Origin: Clostridia bacterium
Lineage (GTDB): Bacteria; Bacillota; Clostridia; RGIG6154
Assembly (NCBI GenBank): GCA_017626145.1
Contig: JAGAJK010000079.1
Span: forward strand, 1-42,339
DNA: 42,339 nt
Direction: 5' to 3'
Of this stretch, positions 8,051 to 18,500 are shown piece by piece. Numbering within the stretch: position 1 is the stretch's first letter; the number at the start of each line of letters is the position of its first letter. A model generated the notes under the pieces. It saw nothing but the letters and a program-made list of their open reading frames with translations, searched no databases and was not told where the DNA came from. Both the position numbers and the translations under genes were made by a program.

Positions 8051-10417
8051 ATGATAAAAAAATGCATTTCAAAGGAATGGAAATTTACCGAATATGTGGA
8101 GGTTTCGGAATTTGCAAAAGGATATGAAAGTCACGAATACGAAGATATAGACCTGCCTCACGATTATGCAATAAAAAAAGACAGAAGTCCTGATGTTCAG
8201 GGCGGCAGACATAACGGTTTTTATCTTACGGCAAGAGGTAAATATATAAAATACTTGCATTTTGATAAAAAATCTCATTATATAATTGATTTTGACGGTG
8301 CGTATATGAATACGCAGGTGTTTTTAAATGAGCATTATATTGCGTCCCATCCTTACGGCTACACTCCGTTTCTTGTTGATATTACCGATTACATAATTGA
8401 GAATATAACCAATAAGCTTGTGGTTACCACAAATCCGTTTCCCGAATCCTCAAGATGGTATTCAGGAAATGGTATATACAGGGATGTATTTCTTTGGGAA
8501 GGCGGAGATATCCGCATAGAGCCGTGGGATATGTTTGTTTCAACACAGAGCATAACCGAAAAAAAAGCAAAATTAAAATTGAAATATACGATAAGTGCAG
8601 ATAATTCTGCGGATATAAAAATTTGTTTTAATATAACGCAAAAGGGTATGGATGTAAAAAAAGAGGAGCATACTCTGCACGTTGAAGAGGGCAGGAATGA
8701 GAAAGAGCTTATTGTTGAAATTAAGAATCCTGTTCTCTGGGATGTTGACACACCTGAATTGTACACACTTAAAACAGAAATTTTTGAAAACGATGTTCTT
8801 GTTGATACATCATTTAACGATTTCGGAATACGAATTGTCGAGGTTGATGCAAAAAAGGGAATGTTTCTTAACGGAAAGCCAATAAAGCTCCGTGGCGGTT
8901 GCATTCATCACGATCACGGTGCTTTGGGAACAGCGGCATATCCTGCAGCTGAGGAAAGAAAAATATGCCTTTTGAAGAATGCAGGCTTTAATGCACTCAG
9001 AATGGCACATAATCCTCCGTCACTTGCGTTTTTAGAGTGTTGTGACCGTATGGGAATGATAGTTATGGAGGAGGCTTTTGATGTATGGAACAAGCCTAAA
9101 ATAGGATTTGATTATCATCTGTACTTTGAGGACTGGTGCGAAAGGGATATTTCGTATATGGTTCTGCGTGACAGAAATCACCCTTGCATTTTCAGCTATT
9201 CCATAGGAAATGAAATTAAAGAGCTTGACGGAACAAACGGAGCAGAAAAATACTCAAAGCTTCTTACAAAAACTGTGAAAAAATATGATGATACAAGATT
9301 CGTAACATCAGGGCTTGAAAGAGGACTTACAAGACATGATGCCGAACGCTGTGACCCCGATGACTATAAGGAGTACATAAATAAAAAATACGGACACGAT
9401 ATTTCGGACACAAAAACAATAAGCAGGATTACAGAGGCTTTTGAGGATAATCTTGATATTCCCGGCTATCAGTATTACTACAAATACTATCGTGAAGAAA
9501 ATAAGTGTCATCCAAACCGTGCTATGTGGGGATCTGAGACCTGCTCTCTGCCTTTTTACGACCAATGGCAGGAGGTTGTGGAAAACGACTTTCTGATGGG
9601 TGATTTTTGCTGGACGGCATTTGACAATATGGGTGAAATAGGCTGGGGAAAGGGACAATGGAGCAGAGATTTCTGCAGAGCAGAATATCCCTGGAGATAT
9701 TGCTATCAGGGCGACCTTGATGCCTGCGGCAACAGACGTGCAAAATCTTATTTCAGACAGGCGGTATGGTTTGAAAATACCGTTCCGAGAATTTTTGTTA
9801 CACATCCCGAACATTTCGGCGAGGAATATGTGGGAACAAACTGGAGCTGGAACGGAGTATGTGAAAGCTGGACCTATGATGACAGATATATCGGAAGACC
9901 GGTAAAGGTTGAAACCTATACAGATGCTGAAAGGGTTGAATGGTACATAAACGGAAGCAAAGCAGGAGAAAGTGTGCCTGTTAAAGGAATTGCAACTCTG
10001 GTTACTGTTTACGAAAAAGGCTGTATAACAGCGGTTACGTATAAGGGAAATAATGAAACGGGCAGATATACACTTTATACCACAGGCGAGGCGAGTGTTA
10101 TAGATGTGTTGCCTGAGCGGACGGAATTTAAAGCGGACAGACGTGATTTATGTTATTTTGACATTAAAATTCAGGACAAGGAAGGCAGAGTCGTTACAGA
10201 TGCAGAGCATAAATTAGACTGCATTGTACAAAACGGGGAGCTTTTAGGTTTGTTCAGCGGGAATCCGGCAAATGATGATAAATATACCTCCAACAGCTGC
10301 CACGCTTATAAAGGCTGTGCTGTTGCGGTTGTACGCACAGACAATCCGGGAATTGTTAAAATAAACGTGTATTCAGAAAATCTGGCGTCGGGGTATGCTC
10401 AGGTGGTGGCTGAATAA
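8051..10417 (+). CDS. Glycoside hydrolase family 2, paralogue of the gene at 487
   Basis: 788-aa cytoplasmic GH2 enzyme collinear with the first one over its whole length: jelly roll, Ig-like domain, TIM barrel, DUF4982-like domain and C-terminal Ig-like domain. The acid/base is Glu388 (SIGNE) and the nucleophile Glu496 (MWGSET). GGGAGA lies upstream of the ATG. Conservation is strongest around the active site (IHHDHG, AHNP, RDRNHPC) and weaker in the linker after about residue 430, which suggests related but not identical substrates. It ends 31 nt before a convergent AraC gene, with no evident terminator between them. Confidence 0.93.
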   Translation: MIKKCISKEWKFTEYVEVSEFAKGYESHEYEDIDLPHDYAIKKDRSPDVQGGRHNGFYLTARGKYIKYLHFDKKSHYIIDFDGAYMNTQVFLNEHYIASHPYGYTPFLVDITDYIIENITNKLVVTTNPFPESSRWYSGNGIYRDVFLWEGGDIRIEPWDMFVSTQSITEKKAKLKLKYTISADNSADIKICFNITQKGMDVKKEEHTLHVEEGRNEKELIVEIKNPVLWDVDTPELYTLKTEIFENDVLVDTSFNDFGIRIVEVDAKKGMFLNGKPIKLRGGCIHHDHGALGTAAYPAAEERKICLLKNAGFNALRMAHNPPSLAFLECCDRMGMIVMEEAFDVWNKPKIGFDYHLYFEDWCERDISYMVLRDRNHPCIFSYSIGNEIKELDGTNGAEKYSKLLTKTVKKYDDTRFVTSGLERGLTRHDAERCDPDDYKEYINKKYGHDISDTKTISRITEAFEDNLDIPGYQYYYKYYREENKCHPNRAMWGSETCSLPFYDQWQEVVENDFLMGDFCWTAFDNMGEIGWGKGQWSRDFCRAEYPWRYCYQGDLDACGNRRAKSYFRQAVWFENTVPRIFVTHPEHFGEEYVGTNWSWNGVCESWTYDDRYIGRPVKVETYTDAERVEWYINGSKAGESVPVKGIATLVTVYEKGCITAVTYKGNNETGRYTLYTTGEASVIDVLPERTEFKADRRDLCYFDIKIQDKEGRVVTDAEHKLDCIVQNGELLGLFSGNPANDDKYTSNSCHAYKGCAVAVVRTDNPGIVKINVYSENLASGYAQVVAE

Positions 10418-10448
10418 ATGTGCAAATTTGTTTTTACGGAGCAAAAAA

Positions 10449-11246
10449 TCAGCCTGCAGACATATTTTTAAACTCTGTAGGAGTTTTGCCGGTATGATTT
10501 TTAAAGCAACGGCTGAAGGTGTTTAGTGAGCTGTAGCCTGCAAGGTGGGCAATTTCTGTAATACTCTTTTTTGTTGTACGAAGCTCCTTTTCGGCAAAGT
10601 CACAACGGACGGAATTTAAGTATGTTTTAAAAGGAATCTTAAGCTGGTCGCAGAAAAGATGTGCAATATATGACGGAGAGTATCCGAATTTTTTGGCTAT
10701 GAAATTTATCGTAAGAGGCTCTGCAAAATTATCATTTATATAGGACGTAATAAGTGAAGGCAGATTGATATCGCTATAACCATTTTTGGTAGTATAGCTA
10801 AGGCTTGCAAGCAGAAGTGACAAAATTATATATGCCCAGCCGATAAGCTCTGCGGAGTTTTGCGTTTCTGTTATTTTGCGGCAGGCAAGGGCAAGCTTTT
10901 CGGAGGTGTCGTTTGCAGGTATAAACGGATTTATTGGGTATGAGTTAATAATTTCGGGAAAGGTTTCAGAAAGAAAATTAAGGTTACACATTACCGAAAT
11001 GCTTTCCGTTTCAGGGCAGTCTTCGCCCTCGTAAGGAAGATACTCGTGAACAGTATTCGGGAAAATAACAGCGGCGTCGCCTGCTTTTAATTCGTACACA
11101 GTATCACCGATTTTTACAAGCTGTATACCATAAAAGCAGTAAGCAAGCTCAATAAATCCGTGAAAATGTGTTTTAAAAGGATATGACTGATATTTGTGCA
11201 TTACAAAAACCTTCTGCGGCTGATTCTCAAAATACGGTCTGTTCAT
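10449..11246 (-). CDS. AraC-family transcriptional regulator
   Basis: 265 aa. N-terminal cupin with HFHGFIELAYCFYG and GDAAVIFPNTVHEY (about 25-75), a middle helical region, and C-terminal helix-turn-helix pair (about 165-265; SSLNTFSRCFKNHTGKTP, ending FKNMSAG before TGA). AGGAGG precedes the ATG. It is divergent from the GH3 gene that opens the large operon, so it is the natural candidate for its regulator. The C-terminal tail is almost the same as that of the AraC protein at 7091. Confidence 0.92.
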   Translation of the reverse strand: MNRPYFENQPQKVFVMHKYQSYPFKTHFHGFIELAYCFYGIQLVKIGDTVYELKAGDAAVIFPNTVHEYLPYEGEDCPETESISVMCNLNFLSETFPEIINSYPINPFIPANDTSEKLALACRKITETQNSAELIGWAYIILSLLLASLSYTTKNGYSDINLPSLITSYINDNFAEPLTINFIAKKFGYSPSYIAHLFCDQLKIPFKTYLNSVRCDFAEKELRTTKKSITEIAHLAGYSSLNTFSRCFKNHTGKTPTEFKNMSAG

Positions 11247-11266
11247 TATCTTCGCCTCCTAAGGAT

Positions 11267-11295
11267 ATTATAACTGCACTTTCGTAAAAAGTAAA
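11267..11295 (-). promoter_or_regulatory. Promoter of the AraC gene 10449-11246
   Basis: On the minus strand TTTACT (11295-11290), 17-nt spacer, TATAAT (11272-11267). The expected start near 11260 leaves only about 14 nt of leader, essentially just the AGGAGG. Confidence 0.65.
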
Positions 11296-11336
11296 CATAA
11301 AAAACATATTTTGATGAATATTTTGCACAATTTTGC

Positions 11337-11364
11337 TTGTGTCAGCGTTCATATGTGGTATAAT
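11337..11364 (+). promoter_or_regulatory. Extended -10 promoter of the large GH3-SLH operon
   Basis: TATAAT (11359-11364) preceded by TGG gives an extended -10; a weak -35 TTGTGT (11337-11342) is 16 nt upstream. A weak -35 with an extended -10 fits activator control, and the divergent AraC gene is adjacent. GGAGGT follows before the GH3 ATG. Confidence 0.6.
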
Positions 11365-11388
11365 TAATTTGGAGGTAGTATATTTAAA

Positions 11389-13686
11389 ATGGATAAATGG
11401 ACAAGAATTAACTATCAGACCTGTATGCCACTGGGTGATAACAACAGCCAATTGACAGGCTGTAACAGACATATTCAGCTTTCACGACAGGCGGCACAGG
11501 AAGGAATAGTTTTACTTAAAAATAAAGATAATATTCTGCCGCTTAAAAAGGGCAGTAAGATAGCTATATTCGGAAAAGCACAGATTGACTATGTTAAAGG
11601 TGGCGGCGGAAGCGGCGATGTATTTTGCGAATATGTCCGTAATATTTATGACGGACTTAAAATGAAGTCAGATGTTGAAGTGTTTGACAAGCTTTCGTTT
11701 TTCTACAAGTGTTATGTTGAGGACGCATATAAAGCAGGCGAGCAAAACGGAATGTTTGATGAGGCTGAAATTCCGGGTGAGCTTCTTAATGATGCAAAGA
11801 GCTTTACCGATACGGCAATTATTACAATAAACCGTTATTCGGCAGAAAATTCAGACCGCAAGAATGACGGAACCGATACATATTTTGGTTTAAGTGAAAA
11901 AGAAAAGCAAATGGTAAAGCTTGTTTGCGAAAGCTTTGAAAATGTAATTGTATTAATTAATGCAGGTGCTATGATTGACACTTCATGGTTTGCAAACGAT
12001 GATAAAATCAAAGCTGCTCTTATGATATGGCAGGGCGGAATGGAAGGCGGACTTGCAACTGCCGACATTTTGGTGGGCGAAGTTAATCCGTCAGGTAAAC
12101 TGGCAGATACCTGTGCAGGAAATTTAGAGGACTACCCTTCATCGGAAGGCTTTTATGAATCTGATGATTATGTAAAATATACAGAAGATATTTTTGTAGG
12201 ATACAGATACTTTGAAACAATCCCGGGTAGGAAAGAATGTGTCGTTTACCCCTTCGGCTACGGACTTTCCTACACCGAATTTGAAATAAAAAACTGCGAA
12301 GCAAACAAGGTTGGCGAAAAAATCGTTGTTTGCGTTGACGTTGAAAATGTGGGTAAAGTAAGCGGCAAAGAGGTTGTTCAGGTGTATTTCAGTGCACCCT
12401 GCGGCAAGATTACAAAGCCGGCTATGAATTTGTGCGCTTTTGCAAAAACAAAGCTGCTTGAGGCAGGAGAAACCCAGAGTCTTATGATGGCTTTCGAAAT
12501 TAATGATATGGCATCCTTTGACGATATGGGTGATGTTTGCAAAAATGCATACGTGCTTGAAAAGGGCGAATATAAAATATACGTGGGAACCTCGGTAAGA
12601 GATACAACCGAGCTTACATATAAATATATAATGGAAGAAACTAAGATCTTAAGCCGTCACGAGGAATATTGTGCACCCGAAAGCTTAGGAAAAAGACTCA
12701 CCGCAACAGGTGAATACAGAGAAGTTCCCAACGAAAAGATTGAACGAAAAACCTTTAAAAACAAATATATTTGCGAAGAGAAAATACCTGCAGATGCAGA
12801 GAATATAAAAAAGCTTATATCTGTTGCAAACGGTGAAACTTCTCTTGACGAATTTATTTCACAGCTAACCAACCAACAGCTTATGGGTCTTTTATTCGGT
12901 AAAAAGAACAGAGGTATTGCAAATACAGGCGGTATCGGCGGACTTAAGGAATACGGCATTCCGTCGGTAATGACGGCAGACGGACCTGCAGGAGTAAGAC
13001 TTGCTGTAGGTATCGGAGTAAAGACAACCGCATTTCCTGTTGCAACAATGCTTGCCTGTACCTGGAACACGGAAATTGTTGAAAAAATCGGTGTAGCGGG
13101 AGCCAATGAAATGAAAGAAAACAATATGTTCATATGGCTTACACCTGCACTTAATATACACAGAAGTCCTCTTTGCGGAAGAAACTTTGAGTATTATTCC
13201 GAAGACCCGTTTGTGGCAGGAAAGATGGCTTCGGCTATGGTTCGTGGTATTCAGTCTCAGGGCGTTGCCGCAACACCAAAGCATTTTGCTTGTAATAACA
13301 AGGAAACCAACAGAATGGATTCAGATTCTGTGGTTTCACAAAGAGCATTAAGAGAAATATACATAAAGGGCTTTGAAATATGTATAAAGGAAGCACGTCC
13401 TAAGCTTATTATGACATCTTATAATAAGTTAAACGGAACCTACACCTCTGAAAACGCAGAGCTTTTGGAAGGAATATTAAGAGGTGAATGGGGCTACAAG
13501 GGAGCGGTAACTACCGACTGGTACAACCACGCAAATCATAAGAGTGAGGTTATGGCAGGAAATGATGTTAAAATGCCTTGCCTTAAGGAAGATAATGAAT
13601 ATATAACTACAGTTGAAGGTATTGACAGAAACAAGATAGCATCCTGCGTAAAACGAATACTTGAAATGATACTGTGGTTTGAATAG
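11389..13686 (+). CDS. Glycoside hydrolase family 3 beta-glycosidase, domain order permuted
   Basis: 765-aa cytoplasmic beta-glucosidase/xylosidase-type enzyme. The domain order is inverted compared with most GH3 enzymes: the C-domain sandwich comes first (about 25-300; VLLKNKDNILPL, KGGGGSGD), then a fibronectin-III-like domain (about 310-400), then the catalytic TIM barrel (about 500-765; TADGPAGVR, KHFACNN). The nucleophile is Asp710 in TTDW. Such inverted GH3 enzymes are known from Ruminococcus albus and Butyrivibrio. The ATG has GGAGGT upstream. It is the first gene of the long operon; the isomerase gene starts 14 nt later. Confidence 0.93.
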   Translation: MDKWTRINYQTCMPLGDNNSQLTGCNRHIQLSRQAAQEGIVLLKNKDNILPLKKGSKIAIFGKAQIDYVKGGGGSGDVFCEYVRNIYDGLKMKSDVEVFDKLSFFYKCYVEDAYKAGEQNGMFDEAEIPGELLNDAKSFTDTAIITINRYSAENSDRKNDGTDTYFGLSEKEKQMVKLVCESFENVIVLINAGAMIDTSWFANDDKIKAALMIWQGGMEGGLATADILVGEVNPSGKLADTCAGNLEDYPSSEGFYESDDYVKYTEDIFVGYRYFETIPGRKECVVYPFGYGLSYTEFEIKNCEANKVGEKIVVCVDVENVGKVSGKEVVQVYFSAPCGKITKPAMNLCAFAKTKLLEAGETQSLMMAFEINDMASFDDMGDVCKNAYVLEKGEYKIYVGTSVRDTTELTYKYIMEETKILSRHEEYCAPESLGKRLTATGEYREVPNEKIERKTFKNKYICEEKIPADAENIKKLISVANGETSLDEFISQLTNQQLMGLLFGKKNRGIANTGGIGGLKEYGIPSVMTADGPAGVRLAVGIGVKTTAFPVATMLACTWNTEIVEKIGVAGANEMKENNMFIWLTPALNIHRSPLCGRNFEYYSEDPFVAGKMASAMVRGIQSQGVAATPKHFACNNKETNRMDSDSVVSQRALREIYIKGFEICIKEARPKLIMTSYNKLNGTYTSENAELLEGILRGEWGYKGAVTTDWYNHANHKSEVMAGNDVKMPCLKEDNEYITTVEGIDRNKIASCVKRILEMILWFE

Positions 13687-13700
13687 AAAGGGCGGTAAAG

Positions 13701-14618
13701 GTGAGTAAAAAGTTAGTTGCAATAACAGGCGGCGGACTTCAGAGAGATTTAGGTGACTTTGAAGCTTTGAAATTTATTAAAAGCATCGGCGCAGACGGTG
13801 TGGATTTCAGCCTGATGTCAAGAATTAATGACTACCGTAATCCGGATTCCATTTACAGCAAAAGCGACGATGAAATTATAGATTATTACACAAAGCTTAA
13901 AAAGCACGCAGACGATTTAGGTCTTGCAATATGTCACACTCACGGCAGACTTGACGGTTTTTACGATGATGAAGAAGAAAATGAGGCACAGAATAAAAAC
14001 GCAAGAATCGATTGCCTTATAACAAGCATATTAAAAGCACCTGTTTGTGTTATACATGGTGTAAACTCAATAAAAATGGGTATTGAATGCGAACCGCAGA
14101 GAATGCGTGACCTTAATTTTGAAATGTTTAACAAATTTCTGGTTCACGCAAAGAAATATAATATACAGATAGCAACCGAAACCTTTGGTGATGCACTTTT
14201 GTGGGACGAATGTGATTTCTTCGGCAATATGGATGAATTCTTAAAGTCCTACAACAGAATAGCCGCAGTCGGTGACAACAAAAAATATTTTTCTGTATGT
14301 ATGGATACAGGTCACACAAACAAAGCATCAAGATACAGAAACAATCCAACTCCGGGTGATGCAATAAGAATGTTGGGTGATAAAATTTCGGTGCTTCATC
14401 TTCACGATAATGATACCTTTACAGACCAGCACAAGATTCCTATGACAGGTTGCATCGACTGGAACGATGTGTTTGATGCATTGGATGAAATAGGCTTTGA
14501 GGGTTATTACAATTTAGAGCTTTTCCTTCACCATTTTGGTCAGAATTTCAAAAAGGAAACAGCGGAGTTTGCGATTAAGGTTATGAGAAATATGTTAGAC
14601 ACCCGTTACGGTGCGTAA
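13701..14618 (+). CDS. Sugar phosphate isomerase/epimerase-like TIM barrel protein
   Basis: 305-aa protein of the AP-endonuclease-2-like (xylose isomerase-like) TIM barrel family. Likely metal ligands are in ATETFGD, CMDTGHTN, HLHDND and YNLELFLHH. Members isomerise or epimerise sugars or sugar acids and their phosphates; the exact substrate is open. It starts with GTG, with AAAGGGCGG (13687-13695) upstream, 14 nt after the GH3 stop. It probably channels the released monosaccharide into central metabolism. Confidence 0.85.
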   Translation: MSKKLVAITGGGLQRDLGDFEALKFIKSIGADGVDFSLMSRINDYRNPDSIYSKSDDEIIDYYTKLKKHADDLGLAICHTHGRLDGFYDDEEENEAQNKNARIDCLITSILKAPVCVIHGVNSIKMGIECEPQRMRDLNFEMFNKFLVHAKKYNIQIATETFGDALLWDECDFFGNMDEFLKSYNRIAAVGDNKKYFSVCMDTGHTNKASRYRNNPTPGDAIRMLGDKISVLHLHDNDTFTDQHKIPMTGCIDWNDVFDALDEIGFEGYYNLELFLHHFGQNFKKETAEFAIKVMRNMLDTRYGA

Positions 14619-14643
14619 GTTATAAATAAAAGGAGTGGTAAAT

Positions 14644-15495
14644 ATGGCAATTACATCGGACTGGCATATTCATACAAAGCATAGCTGCGACGGTGCCTGT
14701 ATGGAGTACGAGGCATTGGTTAAGGATGCAAAGGAGCTTGGAATTAAGGATTATGGCGTAAGCGACCATTATCACAGCCGCCTTCAGGAGCCTGATATTA
14801 AAGCATCAAGAGAAGATTATGAAAAAACACTCGAAAAGTACCCCGAGCTTAAAGGACATTTCCATTTTGGTTTGGAATTGTCTGTAATGTCGGACTGGGA
14901 AATTGAAAAGATTGCAAAAGGCGATTATACTGAACCACCACTTTGGGGAATACGTATGGGAGGCCCTGAAAATAATGCTCCTGTATACGATATTACTGAC
15001 GAATTTATAGAAAAGTATAAAATTGAGTACATTATCGGCGGTGTTCACTGGCTTTTATACTGTAAATCCGACAAGGAATCTATAATTAAGGAACAGCACA
15101 AGCAGTATATGTTTTGTGCAAGCAACCCTAAAACAGATATACTTGCCCACTATTTGTGGTTCAATCCTATGGACCTTAAAAGATGGCCTGAAATGGAAGA
15201 CCCCTGCAAGTATCACTTAGAAATTTCCGAAACAATGAGAAATGAGCTTGTTTGTGCACTTAAGGAAAACAATGTTGCATTTGAAATAAGCAGCGGTTTA
15301 TTTATGAAGGAACACCCGACCACACTTTTAGATGAATATTTTGGTTGGGTTTCCGATATGCAGAGAAGCGGAGTTGTACTTTCAATGGGTAGCGACAGCC
15401 ACGCAGAAAATTTACGTAACTATTGTAATTACGATAAGGTTGAAGAAATGCTCAAGCATTATAAAATAGATTCTTCTAAGTTTTTCTGTCTTTAA
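14644..15495 (+). CDS. PHP-domain phosphoesterase (histidinol-phosphatase-like)
   Basis: 283-aa PHP superfamily protein. Metal-binding motifs in order: HIHTKHSCD at the N-terminus, SDHYH, GLELSV, GGVHW, HYLWF and a C-terminal GSDSH. These fit a multinuclear phosphatase fold like HisJ. A role in histidine synthesis is unlikely in this operon; dephosphorylation of a sugar phosphate is more plausible (inference). I use ATG at 14644 with AGGAG at 14631-14635; the in-frame GTG at 14635 lies inside that site. It follows the isomerase by 25 nt. Confidence 0.83.
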   Translation: MAITSDWHIHTKHSCDGACMEYEALVKDAKELGIKDYGVSDHYHSRLQEPDIKASREDYEKTLEKYPELKGHFHFGLELSVMSDWEIEKIAKGDYTEPPLWGIRMGGPENNAPVYDITDEFIEKYKIEYIIGGVHWLLYCKSDKESIIKEQHKQYMFCASNPKTDILAHYLWFNPMDLKRWPEMEDPCKYHLEISETMRNELVCALKENNVAFEISSGLFMKEHPTTLLDEYFGWVSDMQRSGVVLSMGSDSHAENLRNYCNYDKVEEMLKHYKIDSSKFFCL

Positions 15496-15551
15496 TTAAG
15501 ACATAAAATTAACAGTTAACGAAAATTTGTAATAAAAAAGGAGGAAAAGAA

Positions 15552-18500
15552 ATGAAAAGAGTAACAGCACTAATGATAGCTTTAATACTTGTTTTGTCTT
15601 GCTTTGTATCTGTTAGTGCGGCAAGCAGTATCACACTGCCTGATTTGATTTCAAACAATATGCTCATTCAATGTGATGCTCCCATTAAGCTTTGGGGCTA
15701 CGGCGGAACAAGTGGTGAGCAGCTCGTTGTCATTTTTGAGGACGAGGAAGGGGAAGAGGTTAATTCAGGTCAGACGGTGATTGGTGATGAAGGGTTTAAT
15801 ATCACACTTCCTGCAATGGAAGCAGGCGGTCCCTACACCATAAGATTTTTAGGAAGCGACGGAGGAAAACTTGCCAGCGTAAACAACGTTTTAATAGGTG
15901 ATTTGTTCCTTCATGGCGGACAGAGTAATATGGCGTACCAGATTAACAAGACACCTATTGATATCGCTGAACGTGTAACACCTAAAAACACCAACGGACA
16001 GATAAGAGTGTTCGTAAACAGTTCCGCAAAATCCGAGTATGAAATGGATATGAAGGGTCAGTGGATAATCGCAGATGAAAACTTATCCGATTATTCGGCG
16101 GTAGGCTACGGAGCACTTGAAAAAATTTACGACTATATAAAAACACCTGTCGGAGGTATTTGTTCTGCTGTAGGCGGTGCCGGAATGGGTAAATTTTCAT
16201 CACGCAATGAAGATTTATTCCAAACCAGACTCGCACCTGCACTTCAGTTCAATTTAAAGGGTGTTATGTGGTATCAGGGTGAGACAGATGCCGTGTACAG
16301 AAGCACAAGCGATGAGTTTGTTGAAAAGTACAAGCAGCTTATTTCACTTGTTCGTGAGGAAAATAAAAACGAAAAGCTTCCGTTTTTACTTGTTCAGCAT
16401 CAGCCAAGCCCCTGGAAAGAGATTAAGTCAGATAATGTAAATTACCGTATTACAGACTTTTCAGACTTAAGAATCGGTATTGCAAATGCCTGCGAGGTAA
16501 TAGAAAATACAGATATGGCTGTTGCAGTTGATTTATCTGTTGCAAAATATATGAACAGAGGTCAGGAGCCTATTCATCCGTATATGAAGAAGCCACTTGC
16601 CGACAGACTTGGTTTGCTCGCTCTTGATGTAATATATGGTGAAGATGTGCAGGGTAAGAGCCCCTCTTACACAGGCTACAGCATTGACGGAAACAAATTA
16701 AAGGTAACTGTAAAGGATGCCTACGACGGACTTAAAACTGCTGATGGAAGTGAAGCTGCAGGATTTATGGTAGCAGGTGCCGATGGTGTATATTATGAAG
16801 CATCGGCAACTCTTTCGGGAAATGAAATTATCATTTCAAGTGATAAGGTAAGCAGTCCCGTTTCTGCATCATACGGATACGAAAAGCACAGATATCCTTA
16901 TACAGATATTGAAAACGAAGAGGATTTAAAGACTGCGCCAACAACTCCTGAGCTTCCTGCCAACGTTGTAAACAGCGCAAATCTTCCGCTTGCGGCTTTT
17001 GATACAACTCAGAGCCTTGGCGAAACTTATTCAAATTCAGGTTCTGAAGAAACCGATAATTCAGTTCAAATGCCCGACATCGTTCCTGTAACCGGTTCAA
17101 GCGACAAAACAATTTTGTATGTTGCAACCGACGGTAGTGACTCAAATAACGGTTCAATAAATTCACCTTTTGCTACTATCGTAAAGGCAAGAGATACGAT
17201 CAAACAGATGAAGCTTAAGGGAACCATTGGTAAAGACGGTGCCGTTGTTTATGTTCGTGGCGGAAAATATCAGATTTTAAAGCAGATTGACTTTACAAAA
17301 GAGGATTCAGGTACTAAGGATGCTCCTATTACATACAGAGCATATCCGGGTGAACAGGTTGATTTTGTAGGCGGTATAGATATTGCCTTTGATCAGTTCA
17401 AGCCTGTAACCGATACAAATATTCTTTCAAAGCTTGTTGACGAAACAGCAAAATCAAAGCTTGTTTCCATAAACTTAAAGGATTTGGGTCTTGAAGAAAT
17501 ACCTCTTCCCGAATTAATCGGTCAGTATTCCTATACATACGGTATGGCAGAATTGTACGACCATCCCAAGCCTACATATGCGGCGGCAGAATTAATGGTA
17601 AACGGTCAGATTCAGACTCTTGCAAGATACCCAAATGACGGCTTTATGGAAATAAGTGATATTGTGCATGAGGGTGCAATCCCACGTAACTGGGCAGACG
17701 ATAAAAAGGAATCTGCAGACTATGTAAAGCCTGAGGACAGATTTAACGACCCATTTACCATTGTTATTGACGACGATCGTCTTCAGCACTGGGAAGGCGT
17801 TGAGGATATGATTATTTACGGAAGATTCTACGTTGCATGGGCAGACCAGTCTGTTTACGTTGCAAATGTTGATCCCGTAAAGAAAACTATCACTTCAACA
17901 CATCCGTCCTGCTACGGTATAACCATAGGTCAGCCTGTATATGTATTCAACCTTATCGAAGAAATTGATATGCCGGGAGAATACTATATAGATAAAAACA
18001 GCGGTGAGCTTTATTACTACCCTGTTAAAGGTACTATAGAAGAGGTTAAGCTTACAACATTGACAGACCCAATGTTTGCTTTCGGCGACTGTGAATATAT
18101 CAACCTCAAGGACTTCCACTTAAGCTTTATGAGAGGCGGAGCAATCAGTTTTAACGGAAGCCGTAACTGCGAGGTTGAAGGTGTTGATATTGAATATACA
18201 GGTAAAATGGCAATCAACGGTGAAAATTCTTACAATTGCCGTGTTGCCAACAGCTATATTCATAACGTAAACGGCGGTATATTATTTTCCTGCGGCGACA
18301 GAGCTACATTAACACCGGGTAATATCGTTATTGAAAATAACGAATTCTTCGAGTGTGACAGAATTCAGAAGGCGTACATGAGAGCCTGCGAGGTTAAGGG
18401 TGTAGGAAACATCATAAGATTTAACAAGATGCACGGCTCGGAGCAGACTATAACGGGCTACACCGGTAATAACCATCATTTCTGTTATAACGAAATCTAC

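Noticed and set aside
8389-8904. 171-codon minus-strand open frame inside the second GH2 gene
   Set aside because: Shadow of the GH2 coding sequence, with an equivalent shadow in the paralogue; no ribosome site.
14644-15495. PHP protein as a histidine-biosynthesis histidinol phosphatase
   Set aside because: No histidine genes are nearby and it is embedded in a glycan operon, so a sugar-phosphate role is more likely.
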